Below, piece after piece: positions 12,210 through 23,795 of a stretch of DNA of 64,000 nt (the stretch's first letter is position 1; each line of letters opens with the position of its first letter). A model generated the notes under the pieces. The model saw only the letters and a program-made list of their open reading frames with translations. It was not told the origin of the DNA and searched no databases. The stretch covers positions 62,001 through 126,000 of the forward strand of contig ML986615.1 in assembly GCA_010094045.1 (NCBI GenBank), given 5' to 3'. The DNA comes from Lojkania enalia (Eukaryota > Ascomycota > Dothideomycetes > Pleosporales). The position numbers were made by a program, and so were the translations under genes.

Positions 12210-15200
12210 AGCGTAATTGTGCGTATCGTGCGGACGTGGGCGCTGTAAACAGTATATAGTGGTATGCTTCGTAGTCGGGGGGGGGAGCAGTCGGCGAAAT
12301 ACCCCCGAAATGCGTTTAGTTGCGTGTAGTGCACGTAATGTTTGCCGGCGTGTTGCAAAATGTAGGCGTACGCTACAAGTAGACCGAGGCAATCGATGAC
12401 GCAGTGGCACTCGGATCCGGTTCGGGAATGGGTGTGTCGGAAGGGAGTGGGTGAATGTCGGGTGTGGCCACAAACTGGGAACAGGGCGGGAACAGTAGGG
12501 TCGGCGGAGCCAAAATCCTGATCTGGGATATGGGATGCGGTTGTGAGTTTTTTTCCTGGCGGCAAAGGCACCAGAGGGATGAGTGCTAGTTAAGTAGGAG
12601 GAGCAGGAGTAGCAGCCGGGAGTCAGGAGGCCGCGGCAGAAGGAATGTGTGGTACTGTGTCTCGAGCTGGTGCTATCACAGGTTCTGGAGCGTGGGGAGG
12701 CGGATCGTCAAAGGTGTTCACACGATGGCCCTTCCGCGGCGTTATATCTTCCGCAAGGAGGGCGACTTTGCCCACGACAGCAACGCCACGCCGTGCTGCA
12801 TAAAACAACTGTCGCCTGGAGAGTGCTCATTTGGCTGGCGACGGAGTCGGTGAGGGAGCCTGAGTCACCGCCTCTTGCCAACGGGGCCAGAGGATTGGGC
12901 AGCCGCGATCCACCGCTCTTTCCCAGCGAGGCAGCCTCGACCCCCATGCCCCCTTTGGTAAGCCCCGACGCCCGCGCTCCGCTGCAACTTGGGGAAGCCC
13001 GGGCGCTCGGATCCCGCGACCGCCTCCCCATGCGACACTCTTGGCAGCTTGGCAACTGGGCGTGCGGGAGACTGGGGACGGCAGACTGGAGAGTTACTCT
13101 CGCCCGGACGAGACGAGCGCGCGCCCTGCCCTGCTGTCGTCGCCGATTGCGCACCGCGCACGATGACTCGTCCTCTGTCATGCTGAGCGGCCAGCTGTCT
13201 TGCGCCAGTCACCGCCGCCGGCCCAGAGGGCAGACTGGAGGCATGCGACCGGCCAGCAGTAGGGCGCCGCGTTGTCGCAAGGCCTGCCTGGCTGGCGCGC
13301 TTCACTTCAGGGCTCCTTTGTTGACACTATCTAGCCACCACGACACGACTACCGGATGCTCCTGACACGGTTGTCGAAAAAGCAGCTGCTACGCCCCCGT
13401 GTGCGAAGGAATCCGCGCATGCGCCCCCACGGCCCGCCAGACGGGGGTTGCGCCCCGGGGAGGCAATTCACCACCTCCGCATTCTCGACTAAGCTTCATC
13501 TCTTGCTCGGATAAGCTTAGTCTGGCGATCAATTTCGGGTATCGTGCGAGGGCTTGCCTTCCCCATCCCGCGCATTCTGCCGGAGCGTTAACATGTCCAG
13601 AAAAGGCTGTCAAACGCGCCCCGGCTGACGGCTTCCCCTCCGAGCGCGCCGCCTTGCTATTTCCTTGTGAAAAGCAGAAAGCAGAGCGCGGTGCCCTTCG
13701 CCGACTGCCTGCAACCTTACGGCGTACCTATGGTGTAGGAGGGCGCCCAATCGCGGGGCTTAGGGTCTACATATCACCGTGATTCGGCACATTTGTCACA
13801 TGCCTGATTTCATCCCGCCGTTATTGTGAGCAGTCGGAAGCCAGTTTCCTGTTTTCTTCGCCCTCCCCATTACCTGTCCCTTATTGCGCCCACGTAGCCT
13901 GTTTGCGGAGGGGGAGGCGTCGGATGGCTTTGCCACTGGCTGAAACGAAACGCAAAACCTTCCTGAAGCCTGAAGTCCGCCCGCCATGGCGATGCTTTAG
14001 CCGGTACAAACCTGGGGTACATACAGTAGTCGCGCACTCAAAGAGGACGCCAGGGTCTCATAGTCTCTCCGTGCCATTTTCTGGCTCCCGCTAGTTCTCG
14101 AAAACACTCATCCGCCGCTTCTGAGCCGGATCGTCGTAGCCCCTAGACAAACAAACGCTCCGTCCGCGCCCGAGGACACAGTACTGACCTCGGACCTCCG
14201 CACATGCAACTCGGCGCGAAGGAGTTTGCAAAGGAGTAAGCTTCACACCATCAGCCTTGCCGAACTTCTGTGCCTCCATCGCATCAAAATTGGAATTAAC
14301 TCCCTGGTCCCCTGGATTTGAAATGGCGCACTTATCAAACCCTTACTCCTTCGCAAGGCTGAGCAGATCTTACTCAGGACCGCATGACGCGACCGCATCT
14401 GCAGTCAGCGTAACCACGCGCCGAAGCGGAAGGGAAGGATCCTTCACCTTTCGGGAGCTAACCACCTATTCATCTCAGCAGTTGCAGTCCCAAATTCAAT
14501 ACAAGCACAGCCCATTCGCATACTAATTTCGGTCGGGCGTCCTGGAGGAGCTTCCACGTTTTCTAATTTCCCACGTTTTCCACGGTCCGAAATCCTGGGG
14601 GATTCGCGGACCCTGATAGTATGCATAGAATACTTTGCCCCCTTCTAAATGACGTCCGTTGTTGGAAGCTGCGAATAGCCTATAACCCCGTTACGAGTGT
14701 ACTTATAGCTCCAAGACGTCCTAAAAAACCCCGATACTGCTGCAGCGTCGGCGTTACTCCTTTCCTCGAAGGAGATTTCTCATGGCGAGAAAGATCTTCC
14801 ACCTGCAGGTGCACAAACTTTCCTATTCGAGAATCTGCAGCCGGCAGTTTTGGAAGATTTCCCGTTCTGCCTCTTGGTTAAATTCGGGGAGTTCGGTTGA
14901 AAGTTGGTTGTGCCATGGTAGCTTTTCCGTTTTCCTGGCGTTTTTGGTCGTCTACTAGTTTTCATCCAGGGGAGAAACTTTGGAGAATACGGAGAATAGG
15001 CTCGGGGCTTCTCGATGAAGTTCAGCCCGGATAGGGGATGGAAGGTTCTTCGCAAAATCTTCGCACCACTGTCTACTACTGTCTACTACTGTATCCAAAT
15101 GAATCAGATCTCACTCCTCAGTGTCTGGACCCTGCGTCACGCACTCACCCGCGAACTCGGCCCACCTACCGAATAATACTAAGTGGGTCATATTCTACAA

Positions 15201-16941
15201 GCTACCCACATGTGAAGACCTGGACCCTCGAAGGAGAAGACTTACGAACAAAGACTTGGATTTTTTCTTTCTTCTTTACTTTTTCCAAATGTCGTAGGCA
15301 AGTATCGGATTGCCGCCGGGCTTGTCCGGCAACATTCCAGATCTCCGATCTCCGGAGTGGGAGGGACACGTCCTCGGAATCAATTCACCCGCGAAAAGGA
15401 ATAATCAATTATCTGGGCGGATGATCAACTGCGAGACACACAAGATCATCAGGAAGACAAGCCGCACCTGATGCGAACTCCGCTTATCACCCACCAGTCG
15501 CGCGGGTATACCAGCGACAGATTATCTACGTGTTGTCCGCCCTCCGGACTTCGGTCGCATGCCTTGGTCCTTTACGGCCGCTGTCAACCATGGCGGTAGC
15601 TGACACCTGTCAACCATCCAACACCGTGAGTCTTGTACTACACCTATCGATGCGACGGTATGATTACAGGCGCCCGCAAGGCCCGATGATATCATATGTC
15701 TTTTACTGAAACAGACAGCCGGGGTGGAGATGCTGCGACACTGAAGTAAGAAAAGACAAGCACATCGAAGCCCGACGGAGTTTCCGTGGGGTAGCACAAG
15801 TGGTCAGCAAGTCAAGGCTGTAGCGGTGAGAGTTGCAGCTGTTGGTTTGTTGTCGAGAATCCGGTTTGAACAGCAATGCTGTATGTTGTGTGACTGCGAT
15901 GACCTGCCGACCGGAGCCCCATACAGCTCAATCACCATCTTCAGGACAGCTTGGAAATAGTCTGCTGGACTGTCTATGTGGACTGGACTATTTGGCGGAG
16001 CATCCACCACAGCCATTCCAAGTGCTTGCCTAGAGCACGTTACTGGGGCAAACGAATAGGCTTCTTAAAAAAGAATGGGGTGGTTTCAAGCGCCACCAAG
16101 TTTAGGCGGGCGTCCAAGCACGGGCGCTTTTTGCAAATGCGATTTATCTGAGAAACAACTGAGTGGGTGAACAACTAGAAATCGGAGAAGATTGCGAATA
16201 TAGCTCTGTCGCGGGAACCGAGGGACGCCTAAAGCGTCAACTGCGCTATTTTGAAATTCCTGACTCGAAGGCAGAGAGAATAAGGGTTGCAGGCCTTGAT
16301 AGGCAGTTGGCATTTGCCGCTTTCGCGACTTGCAACGGATGAGTTGCCCCGCGTGGGAGATGGTGGCTAATGGCGCAGGGCGTGGGCATGAGGGCCACAT
16401 TATTTCACGCATCACGGAGAGCGGCGAAAGTCCTTGAGACGGATGATTCTATCGCTATCTACCTAGGTATTAATGAGGCTTGTGAAAACTGCCCAAGAAA
16501 CCACCGAATGAAGCCCAAAGACATGCCATGCTTCGAAATGTCGGCATAATGGAAAATGTCCGGGACTTGTGCCCCACGCATGTGAGCCTCACTTCAAAGT
16601 GGTCCCCACTTGTGATCAAGAATGCGGGTCTTCGGTACCCTGCGTGAGAGAAATACCAGATCCGAGTACCTTGGTAATTTTTCGGCATCAAGAAACTGCG
16701 GGACATCGGCTTAGGTCGCCTCAAGCCTCATCTTGGCTGCCCAGTCTACATACAAGTCACGAGTCTAAAGGAGATGTGTCCCGTGACGTGACTAAGTCGA
16801 ATCAAATGATTCTTAGGAATTAAGCATACCGTGTAGGCGAGTTCTATCTATATGGCTAGCCGTAGTAGACAGCCGTATGCCGAGGCAAAAGCAAATATAT
16901 GGCCGACGGTCCACGAGAGCACAGAGATCTCGTAACCGTAA
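12210..16941. other. 4.7-kb gene-poor interval with a GC-rich block at 12.6-13.4 kb
   Basis: The part next to the 144-aa gene is visibly GC-rich, which opens long chance frames (a 238-codon frame at 12649-13365 begins with GTG, not ATG). The rest is ordinary sequence with short frames only. A 12-bp tandem repeat sits at 15069-15092. No gene, transposase or RNA gene is supported. Confidence 0.5.
15069..15092. repeat. short tandem repeat of a CTGTCTACTA unit
   Basis: The string ACTGTCTACT is repeated head to tail about two and a half times, with no gene nearby. It looks like a simple replication-slippage repeat. Confidence 0.7.
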
Positions 16942-18330
16942 TCAAGGTGATGTTTGTATGGCAGACGGAACAGGTTCGAAGTCTGCAGCCCAATAGTGGT
17001 CCCAGTTAAATTTGATGACTTCGTTGCCCCAAGACGTCCAACCTTTTACGAGATATCGAGAGAAAACCTCAAGAGCGCTATAATCGGTTGGTAGATATGG
17101 CTCAATCAATTCCTTCAAGCAAGGCTTTCGAGAGTGAATATCTGGCACAGCAGCGATGATTTTCCTCGTAATGATGGGTGCGGTTTCCATCTTCGTCCAG
17201 CTATTAGGCGCCGCTCTTGCGAGAAGTAATGTCTCGTAGGGCTTTCTCCAGACCTTATCCATGCAATACATAGGCTCGCCAGTAGTGGTCGTCTTGATCC
17301 AGATCCATTCCTCAAAAAAGCTCACATTCCATCTTTGGAAGAGTCCTTCTGGTCCAAGGATCATCTGCCTCAGTGTCGGGCTGTTTGTAATCCATATAGC
17401 TAGCAGGCCGTTGTGTTCGAGATAATTGTCAATATCCATTTTGAGAAGCGTTTTCTTCATATATGGCATGCCTCCAAACTGCTCATATGCACCCTTCCTC
17501 TTAACTGACCCGCTAGGCCATGGTGGATCGAGGAGGACGAAGTCGAAATGCCGGGGAAGAGTATACTCTTCTGTCAATTCGCGAAACGACGCACGAAACG
17601 AATCCGAGTGAGTTGAGTCACTCAGAAAGAAAGTAGAACGGGCAGGGATTCTGAAACAGTACTCCTGATTAGAAGTTTCTGGTTTAAACGAACCAGGAGA
17701 GACGGTTAGATCCACTGCACGATCGTTCGAATTGTGAAATGAAGTTGTCCAAGGTTCCTTCGGTGAGACACTGGTAAACGTTTCTGAACTTCCTGCGATC
17801 TCGCGTGCGGGTTTGCACGACACCAACCACCGTGGCGTAACCGGGTCATCCAAGATTGCATTCAATCCGGAAGTAATGAGAGTGGTCATCATCATGTTGA
17901 AATCGAATGGCTCCTCCTCTCCCTTGCTTGCAGCCCACTCTCTAAGCCGCTGCTCTAGTTCCTTTTCTGGGTCATCGACATCCATGTCATTGTTCCTACG
18001 CTTTGGTGCCTGGGTCATTAGTTTGCGCGGTACACACCAGGATCCCGAAACGTGGTGGCGGATCTCCGCAAGAGCTTTATCGATTGCAACCAGGTATTCT
18101 GCATGGAGATCACTAGATCCAGTATACTGGGCGTGATGCGCCTTCGCCTTTTCGGTTTTCGGCTCGTTTCGGATATCGTATGGTTCGTCAATTGCCCGGA
18201 TGGAGCGCAGAACATCCGACCTGCCTTGGGCTACAGCGATGGATGTTGGGATATCCATTAGCGTAACATCGTGATTCTTGTTCTGGTACAGAATGCCCGT
18301 CTGCGAAGCTGCCTTGTCTCGCTTGTCCAT
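16942..18330 (-). CDS. METTL4: MT-A70 family N6-adenine methyltransferase, METTL4-type
   Basis: Single exon, 462 aa. The open frame extends to a TTG at 18342; the first ATG is at 18330 and is taken as the start. The catalytic DPPW motif stands at residues 268-271 in FVLLDPPWPSGSVKRKGAYEQ, followed by DIDNYLEHNGLLAIWITN and a C-terminal block (WIWIKTTTTGEP, KPYETLLLAR, RKPCLKELIEPYLP, ALEVFSRYL) that is the usual MT-A70 core order. The single-subunit arrangement with a long N-terminal region lacking CCCH fingers points to METTL4 rather than METTL3/14. Family members use S-adenosylmethionine to methylate adenine N6; METTL4 has been reported on U2 snRNA and DNA, so the substrate here is open. 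It is divergent from leu5 across a 612-bp promoter. Confidence 0.9.
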   Translation of the reverse strand: MDKRDKAASQTGILYQNKNHDVTLMDIPTSIAVAQGRSDVLRSIRAIDEPYDIRNEPKTEKAKAHHAQYTGSSDLHAEYLVAIDKALAEIRHHVSGSWCVPRKLMTQAPKRRNNDMDVDDPEKELEQRLREWAASKGEEEPFDFNMMMTTLITSGLNAILDDPVTPRWLVSCKPAREIAGSSETFTSVSPKEPWTTSFHNSNDRAVDLTVSPGSFKPETSNQEYCFRIPARSTFFLSDSTHSDSFRASFRELTEEYTLPRHFDFVLLDPPWPSGSVKRKGAYEQFGGMPYMKKTLLKMDIDNYLEHNGLLAIWITNSPTLRQMILGPEGLFQRWNVSFFEEWIWIKTTTTGEPMYCMDKVWRKPYETLLLARAAPNSWTKMETAPIITRKIIAAVPDIHSRKPCLKELIEPYLPTDYSALEVFSRYLVKGWTSWGNEVIKFNWDHYWAADFEPVPSAIQTSP

Positions 18331-18942
18331 TAGGGTTGACAACTACGACGATTCCCTATGATTGATAAAGGTTAGATGTTCTTGGCAGAGAATGGAAATG
18401 TCACTCGGGAAAGTATCATAAAACGAAGCTAAGTGATATATATCGGCGACGCAACTGAGAGAAAATACCTACTGAAGCAATCCTGCTAGCTGCAGAGGCA
18501 GGGATAGCTCTGCGCCACTACTTTCCAGGCTGTGGGAGAACGGTCAGTATAGAGTTATAATCGAGTGCTTGGTATTATGTGTGCCCGTGTGCCAACTTGA
18601 CTTTCTTTCTTGATCCAGGCATATTACTAGAGCCCAATGGATCCTATAGAATAGAAGGCTGGTTCCCCTTCCTTGGGTCAAGTGTTTGGTGTTTGGTGGT
18701 TTGGTTTCGTCGCTGCACGCGACCTTGGTCTCCGCTTTGCATCGGACGAACGCCAAGCTTCCTGAGAGATCCTCGGCAATCAACGTCATGGGCAAAGAAG
18801 CCGGAGCCGCGAAACGTCCATCTTGCTAAGCACCTCCACGCCGTATACCTTTCAGCGTCCACCTTCGCCATCGCCGCCGTGTAGACCTCCTCTTGTAGAC
18901 CATATGGCTCCGTGACAACTGGAGCGTACTTTATTGACTGGG
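18331..18942. promoter_or_regulatory. shared divergent promoter of METTL4 and leu5
   Basis: These 612 bp separate two outward-facing start codons. No open frame has gene character. Specific binding sites are not assigned. Confidence 0.55.
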
Positions 18943-20229
18943 ATGTCCGAGAGCATCCTGGGCGGCCATGCCTCACCCGCTTTCCACGAGCATCCCCGAA
19001 ACATGACAACTACCGCCCAAACATTTACCACCCCCACAACCCACAAACACGAGCCGCGCATATTTACCTCCGATGATGAGGCCCCGATAGCAAGCAAAGA
19101 TAAAATGCGGAGCATGTCGCAGCCAAAAAAGGTGGATAAGCACAGTCCGGAGTATCTGGTGAAGAGCGGGATTGCGGGGGGCATTGCAGGGTGTGCTGTA
19201 TGTTGCCGCAACTCCTATCACTAGCAATTAAATGGATGCCACCGGTAGCTGACATGAGAGGCTGTATAGGCAAAAACGGTAGTAGGACCCCTTGACCGCG
19301 TAAAGATCCTCTTCCAGACTTCCAACCCGAATTTCGCAAAATACGCCGGCAAATGGACGGGTCTTCCCATCGCTATGAGGGACATCTACATCACGAACGG
19401 CATCACGGGCCTCTTCAAGGGGCATTCCGCAACACTCCTTCGAATTTTCCCTTACGCTGGTATCAAATTCCTCGCATACGAACAAATCCGCGCCAGAGTA
19501 ATCAAGCATAGGGGCCACGAAACGCCACTCCGCCGCTTTGTATCCGGTTCACTCGCAGGAATGGTATCCGTATTCTTTACATATCCATTAGAAGTCATCC
19601 GCGTCCGCCTCGCCTTCGAGACGCGGCAATCACACCGCTCAACGCTACGATCAATATGCAAGAAAATCTACAACGAGCATCCACCACTCCCGACCCATCA
19701 CCACCCCGCGAATTCCGTAGCCGCAGCGGTCGAAACAGTCAGCGAGACAGTTGTCCCCCGACATGGCCTGGCCAACTTCTTCCGAGGTTTCACGCCTACC
19801 CTGATTGGCATGTTGCCATACGCAGGCGCCAGCTTTCTTGCCCACGACACTATGTCGGATATCATGCGTCTCCCATTTCTTGCACAGTATACCACGCTCC
19901 CGCATACCCAGCGTGAAGAGTCTAGCACTTCCTCTCACAAGCCCGCGCAACTACGTTACTGGGCCGAGCTCACCACCGGCGGAATAGCAGGCTTTGTCTC
20001 GCAAACTGTGTCTTACCCACTCGAGATAATCCGGCGACGCATGCAAGTAGGTGGCGTAGTGGGTGACGGCCATCGACTTAGCATGACGGAAGTCACGAAA
20101 AGGATATACCTCGAGCGGGGCTGGCGAGGCTTCTTTGTGGGGCTCACTATCGGCTATGTGAAGGTGATTCCAATGGTCGCAACAAGTTTCTACGTCTATG
20201 AGCGCGGAAAGTATTATTTCGGGATATAG
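18943..20229 (+). CDS. leu5: mitochondrial coenzyme A carrier (SLC25 family), Leu5-type
   Basis: Exons 18943-19197 and 19270-20229 with a 72-bp intron (donor GTATGT, branch GCTGAC, acceptor TAG), giving 404 aa. All three carrier repeats are present with the PX[DE]XX[KR] signatures PLDRVKILF, PLEVIRVRL and PLEIIRRRM. The flanking sequences SPEYLVKSGIAGGIAGCA, AAKTVVGPLDRVKI, LFKGHSATLLRIFPYAGIKF and FFRGFTPTLIGMLPYAG are those of the Leu5/SLC25A42-SLC25A16 branch, which brings CoA into the matrix across the inner membrane. A second ATG at 19003 would drop 20 residues; the first part is not conserved, so the start is uncertain. The gene is convergent with upf3. Confidence 0.93.
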
Positions 20230-21166
20230 AAATGAGGGCGATGGAGCAGTCGTGGGCGTCTTAGAGCGCGTCGTTTGCCTGCTTGGTTATCGTTAGATTT
20301 AGCATTGGCGTTTTGGGGGAGCCCCATTTTGGATATTGCAGGTTTGGAATCGCATCTCGGCATGCCTGGAATCAAGCTCGCGTTTACATTAAGCATGTTA
20401 CCGCCATTCATGGGAGATCTGGGCAGGCTGTGTGCCGAGTGGAAACTAGTCTCAGCGTAGCTTGGCATTAACATCTAGTCAATTCATACCCCATTCTGTT
20501 ACAGCGGAGATGGTACTGCACACAATTATATATGGTCTATGTTGTGAGCTAAAATGCCGCTGCCTTTCTTATGAATGGTAGGCAAGGTACTACACGCGCC
20601 GTGTTAGCGTCTTTACTTGCATTAAAACATAGTTAAAAGGAACCCATCCATGATTGCTGAGGAATATGGTTAGAGGTTGATTTGATAGTATCACGTATCA
20701 ATAATAATGGCACAATAGCTGACCAGAATACGAGTTAAAAGCTGAAACACTGTTAACCATTGAACAAGCTATCTTATGCCGAACTACCTTCTCATACATG
20801 AATATTTCCATTAGAATCATGTTCCACTATCAGTGATCTATAGATCGTAGTCATACTCGTTGCCGTTATTAAAATACCAGAGATGCTCAATATAAACTAA
20901 TAGGCCCATCGAGAGTCGTGCTAGTTTTTGAGATAAAGTCGTTTGACTACCGGATGTAGACACGGAGCAGTGTTCCACCGTGCCCGCCTACAATATACCT
21001 CGATGTTGGTATGACTACCAGATAAGGTCCGGATTTGAAGGTATGAGGCCCTACAAAGGGGGTTATGATTTGAGTGCACCTAGGCTTGTATTCACTGAGA
21101 TGTCGGACACCCACGAAGTGTCGGGATGATTTCTAGAAAGGTACTTGTCCCTTCTAATTAAGATCT
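20230..21166. other. convergent intergenic region, no gene seen
   Basis: These 937 bp lie between the 3' ends of leu5 and upf3. They are AT-rich with short frames only and most likely hold the two 3' untranslated regions. Confidence 0.6.
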
Positions 21167-23099
21167 TCAAGTTGCAGTATCGTTGGCAGGAATTGGCGAG
21201 GGTACACTTGGTGTAGCGGGAGCCGCATCAGCAATACTTGTAGCTTGACTGGGAGCTACTTGTCCACCACCCCTCGCTCCACCACGACCTCGGCCGCGGC
21301 CGGCAAATCCACCACGACCACCTCGGGCCGGTCCAGTGGGCGGACCATGAGGTGTAGCATGAGGATGGGGTCCCAGATGAGGCCGGTTCCTGGAGACTTT
21401 CTCCTTCCTCTCGAGAACTTGAACGGCACCCTGAGCAACCTTAACAGGACTGGCAGCAATAGCTTTTACCAAACCCTCAGGTTCCACAAAGTCAACATAA
21501 GCGAATCCCTTACGCTTGTCGATCTCCACCTTTTCAATAGCTCCAAAGGCTTTCAACGTCTCTTCGAGAAGCGGCTCGGTGATGCCCTGGGACGCATTGG
21601 CATGTTTCAAGAAAGCTTGGCGGCTCGTGATGACTGGAATTGGGGAAATTGATGCAGATTGTGGGGCCGTGGGGAGAGCTGGACGGGATGAAGTGGCTTC
21701 TGTTTTGGCTGGAGTAGCTTGAGACTGTGCAGTAGTGGCCCTTGCTGTAGCAGGCTCAGCAGTGGGAAGACGACTTGCTGCAGGTCCCTTTGGAGGTGTG
21801 GGAGTTTGCGAAGCCTGGGGCTTTTTAAGGATGACGGGAGCAGGGGTAGTAGCCGTCTTGGTTTGTGCCTTGGAATCCTCTCCCACCGTTTTGTTTGTTT
21901 TGTCTGCCAATGAAGATTTCATAGCACGCCGTTCAGCGCGAGTTGGGCGGGATAACTCTTTCTTGGGGGATGCTGGGACGGTTTTCTCCGTTGCTACCGC
22001 AGCCGTGGGCGCCGTTGGTGTCTCCTTTACTTTCTGCTTACCAACTGTAGTCTCCTCGGAATACGTCCCGATATCTTTGACAGCTGGAGTGAGTTCCCTT
22101 TTTGTCCCTCGGCGCCGGCTTGGGCCAGGCCCCAGACCTAAGTCACGTTGTAACATAGACTTCGCGATGCTGGCGTTTCCACGTTTGCGTTCTGGGGCGG
22201 GAGAGGGAGGAGTTGCCTTTTCAGTTGCAGAAGCAGCGCCATCTTTAGATGAGGCCACTTCCTTGTTGAGAGCCTTGACAGCATCCTTGGCGGCTTTCTC
22301 TGCTTTACTGAGTCTCTTGTTCTTCTCCCCTGAGGCGGTTGCGGCTTCTTTGCTACCTTTGCCCAAAATCTTCTTTTCAGCGCGATCAGCTCCATCATCC
22401 TTGGATTCTCCGCGTCCATGCTTGGGGGTTCCTTTGGCCTGGGGCTTGTCCTTGTTAGCTTTCTTTTCTCTTAGGGCTTCGATGAGCGGTGTTGTTTTGA
22501 CTTTCTCCTCTTTCGGAGCTTCAGCCTCGGGCGCAGGTGGCTTTGTGATCGGATTGGTGAGACTCTCCAGGAAGTCCTTGAATTCCTGGTCCTGGTCAAT
22601 GGTGCCTTGGCGGTTATCATTCCTTCGCCTTCCTCCCGGTATATGATGGAACGGGGCAAACTCAAGCACTGGCGGGCCGATGAGAGCACTGTCCTGGTGG
22701 GACTTGGCAGCATCGATAAATGATGACTGACGGACGTGATCGCCGAGCGGCTGGACATGAGACTGGGAAGTGACATGAATATATGCCCTGGACGGCCTCG
22801 ATGGCTTTGCGGAACTTTCCACAAGTTAGCTTCAAGCTGTGAGAGCAATGTGTTCGGGCGTACTCTTTGGAGACCTTGCCCTTCTTGTAGACAATGGAGT
22901 CTACTTTGCCAGCCCCGAGCTTCCATTCTTCCCCCATGATGCTGTCAAACTCGTTCTTGGTCAGTCCGGGAGGTAGCCTGCGCAGAAGAAGCCGAAGTCG
23001 CGGCTGGGGAGCCTTGGGGCCGCGGGGTGCGGATGCGGGGGCATTTTTCTGGAGCACCTGGACGGGGAGGACGCCGTTGACGCCTGTCTGGGGCCCCAT
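21167..23099 (-). CDS. upf3: nonsense-mediated decay factor Upf3 with an extra C-terminal RRM and RGG tail
   Basis: Exons 23099-22864 and 22814-21167 with a 49-bp intron (donor GTACGC, branch GCTAAC), 627 aa. The N-terminus carries the Smg4/UPF3 RNP-fold domain (RLRLLLRRLPPGLTKNEFD, YKKGKVSKDSAKPSRPSRAY, with the splice junction inside KVSKD). A long Lys/Ala/Pro-rich disordered middle follows. Residues about 476-550 form a second RRM-like domain (VEIDKRKGFAYVDFVEPEGL, with KGFAYVDF as RNP1), and 575-597 is an RGG/GRG tract. Upf3 bridges Upf2 and translating mRNPs to trigger mRNA decay. The C-terminal RRM plus RGG box is absent from yeast Upf3 as I know it and suggests added RNA binding. It is divergent from sit4. 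Confidence 0.92.
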
Positions 23100-23795
23100 G
23101 GATCAGGCTGTATGTTGATGCGGGTAAGAGACCAAGCAAAGGTGTGCAGTGCCAAAATGCTAAGAAGTAGTGGAGTTATGTGCAGGGCGTGGACGCTTGT
23201 TCGCAGGAATGACGCCAATTTGTAGAGAGTAGCATTGGAACCACGGAAGGCACTGTTCGGCGGGCGCGAGACTCTCAGAGCAACTGCGGCCAGGTCGATG
23301 GTGTCCGCTAGTACCTGGGCAAGTATATGCAGCGTGGACGGCGGCAGTCACAGGGCAGTGCGGGCGGCGATAGCAATAGTGAAGGTTGCTGGGCGTAGTG
23401 AAGGGCGGCGGCCAAGGTTCACCGCTTTCGCTTGTGGACTGTTCTGCCACCAACCTTACTCGGCGCTTGCTCGCCGCGGCCAGACCTGGTGCAGCAGCCC
23501 TGTGCCAGCGCCTGCGGCAGACCTCACATACACCTGACCGCGAATCCACCTCATCGTGCGTGCCCAAGACGTCTCACGCCCACTGTTGCTGTTCTCAACC
23601 ACACTGACGAATCCTCTTTCCTCCCGCAGCGCCCACCACCGATGATATCGCCTCGATCCGCTACGTCACGCTTGATAATCCACTGTCACACGACCTACAC
23701 CTTTCTTGCCGCAATTGCTGCATCGCTCGCCCTGCAATAGCTTCTCTTAGCGCGTCGTGAGAGGGTCTGAGTTTCTTTCTATCGGTTCTTGCATC
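23100..23795. promoter_or_regulatory. shared divergent promoter of upf3 and sit4
   Basis: These 696 bp lie between two outward-facing start codons and contain pyrimidine-rich stretches on the plus strand before the sit4 ATG. Short frames here have no domain content. Confidence 0.5.

Noticed and set aside
12649..13365. 238-codon open frame on the plus strand
   Set aside because: It begins with GTG, lies in a GC-rich block where overlapping frames are open on both strands, and has no domain-like composition.
18331..18342. TTG-initiated extension of the METTL4 frame
   Set aside because: Nuclear fungal genes start at ATG; the first ATG at 18330 removes only four residues outside the conserved domain.
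21735..22646. 303-codon frame antisense to upf3
   Set aside because: It is a mirror of the Ala/Lys/Pro-rich Upf3 linker; the minus-strand gene has domains and a valid splice junction.
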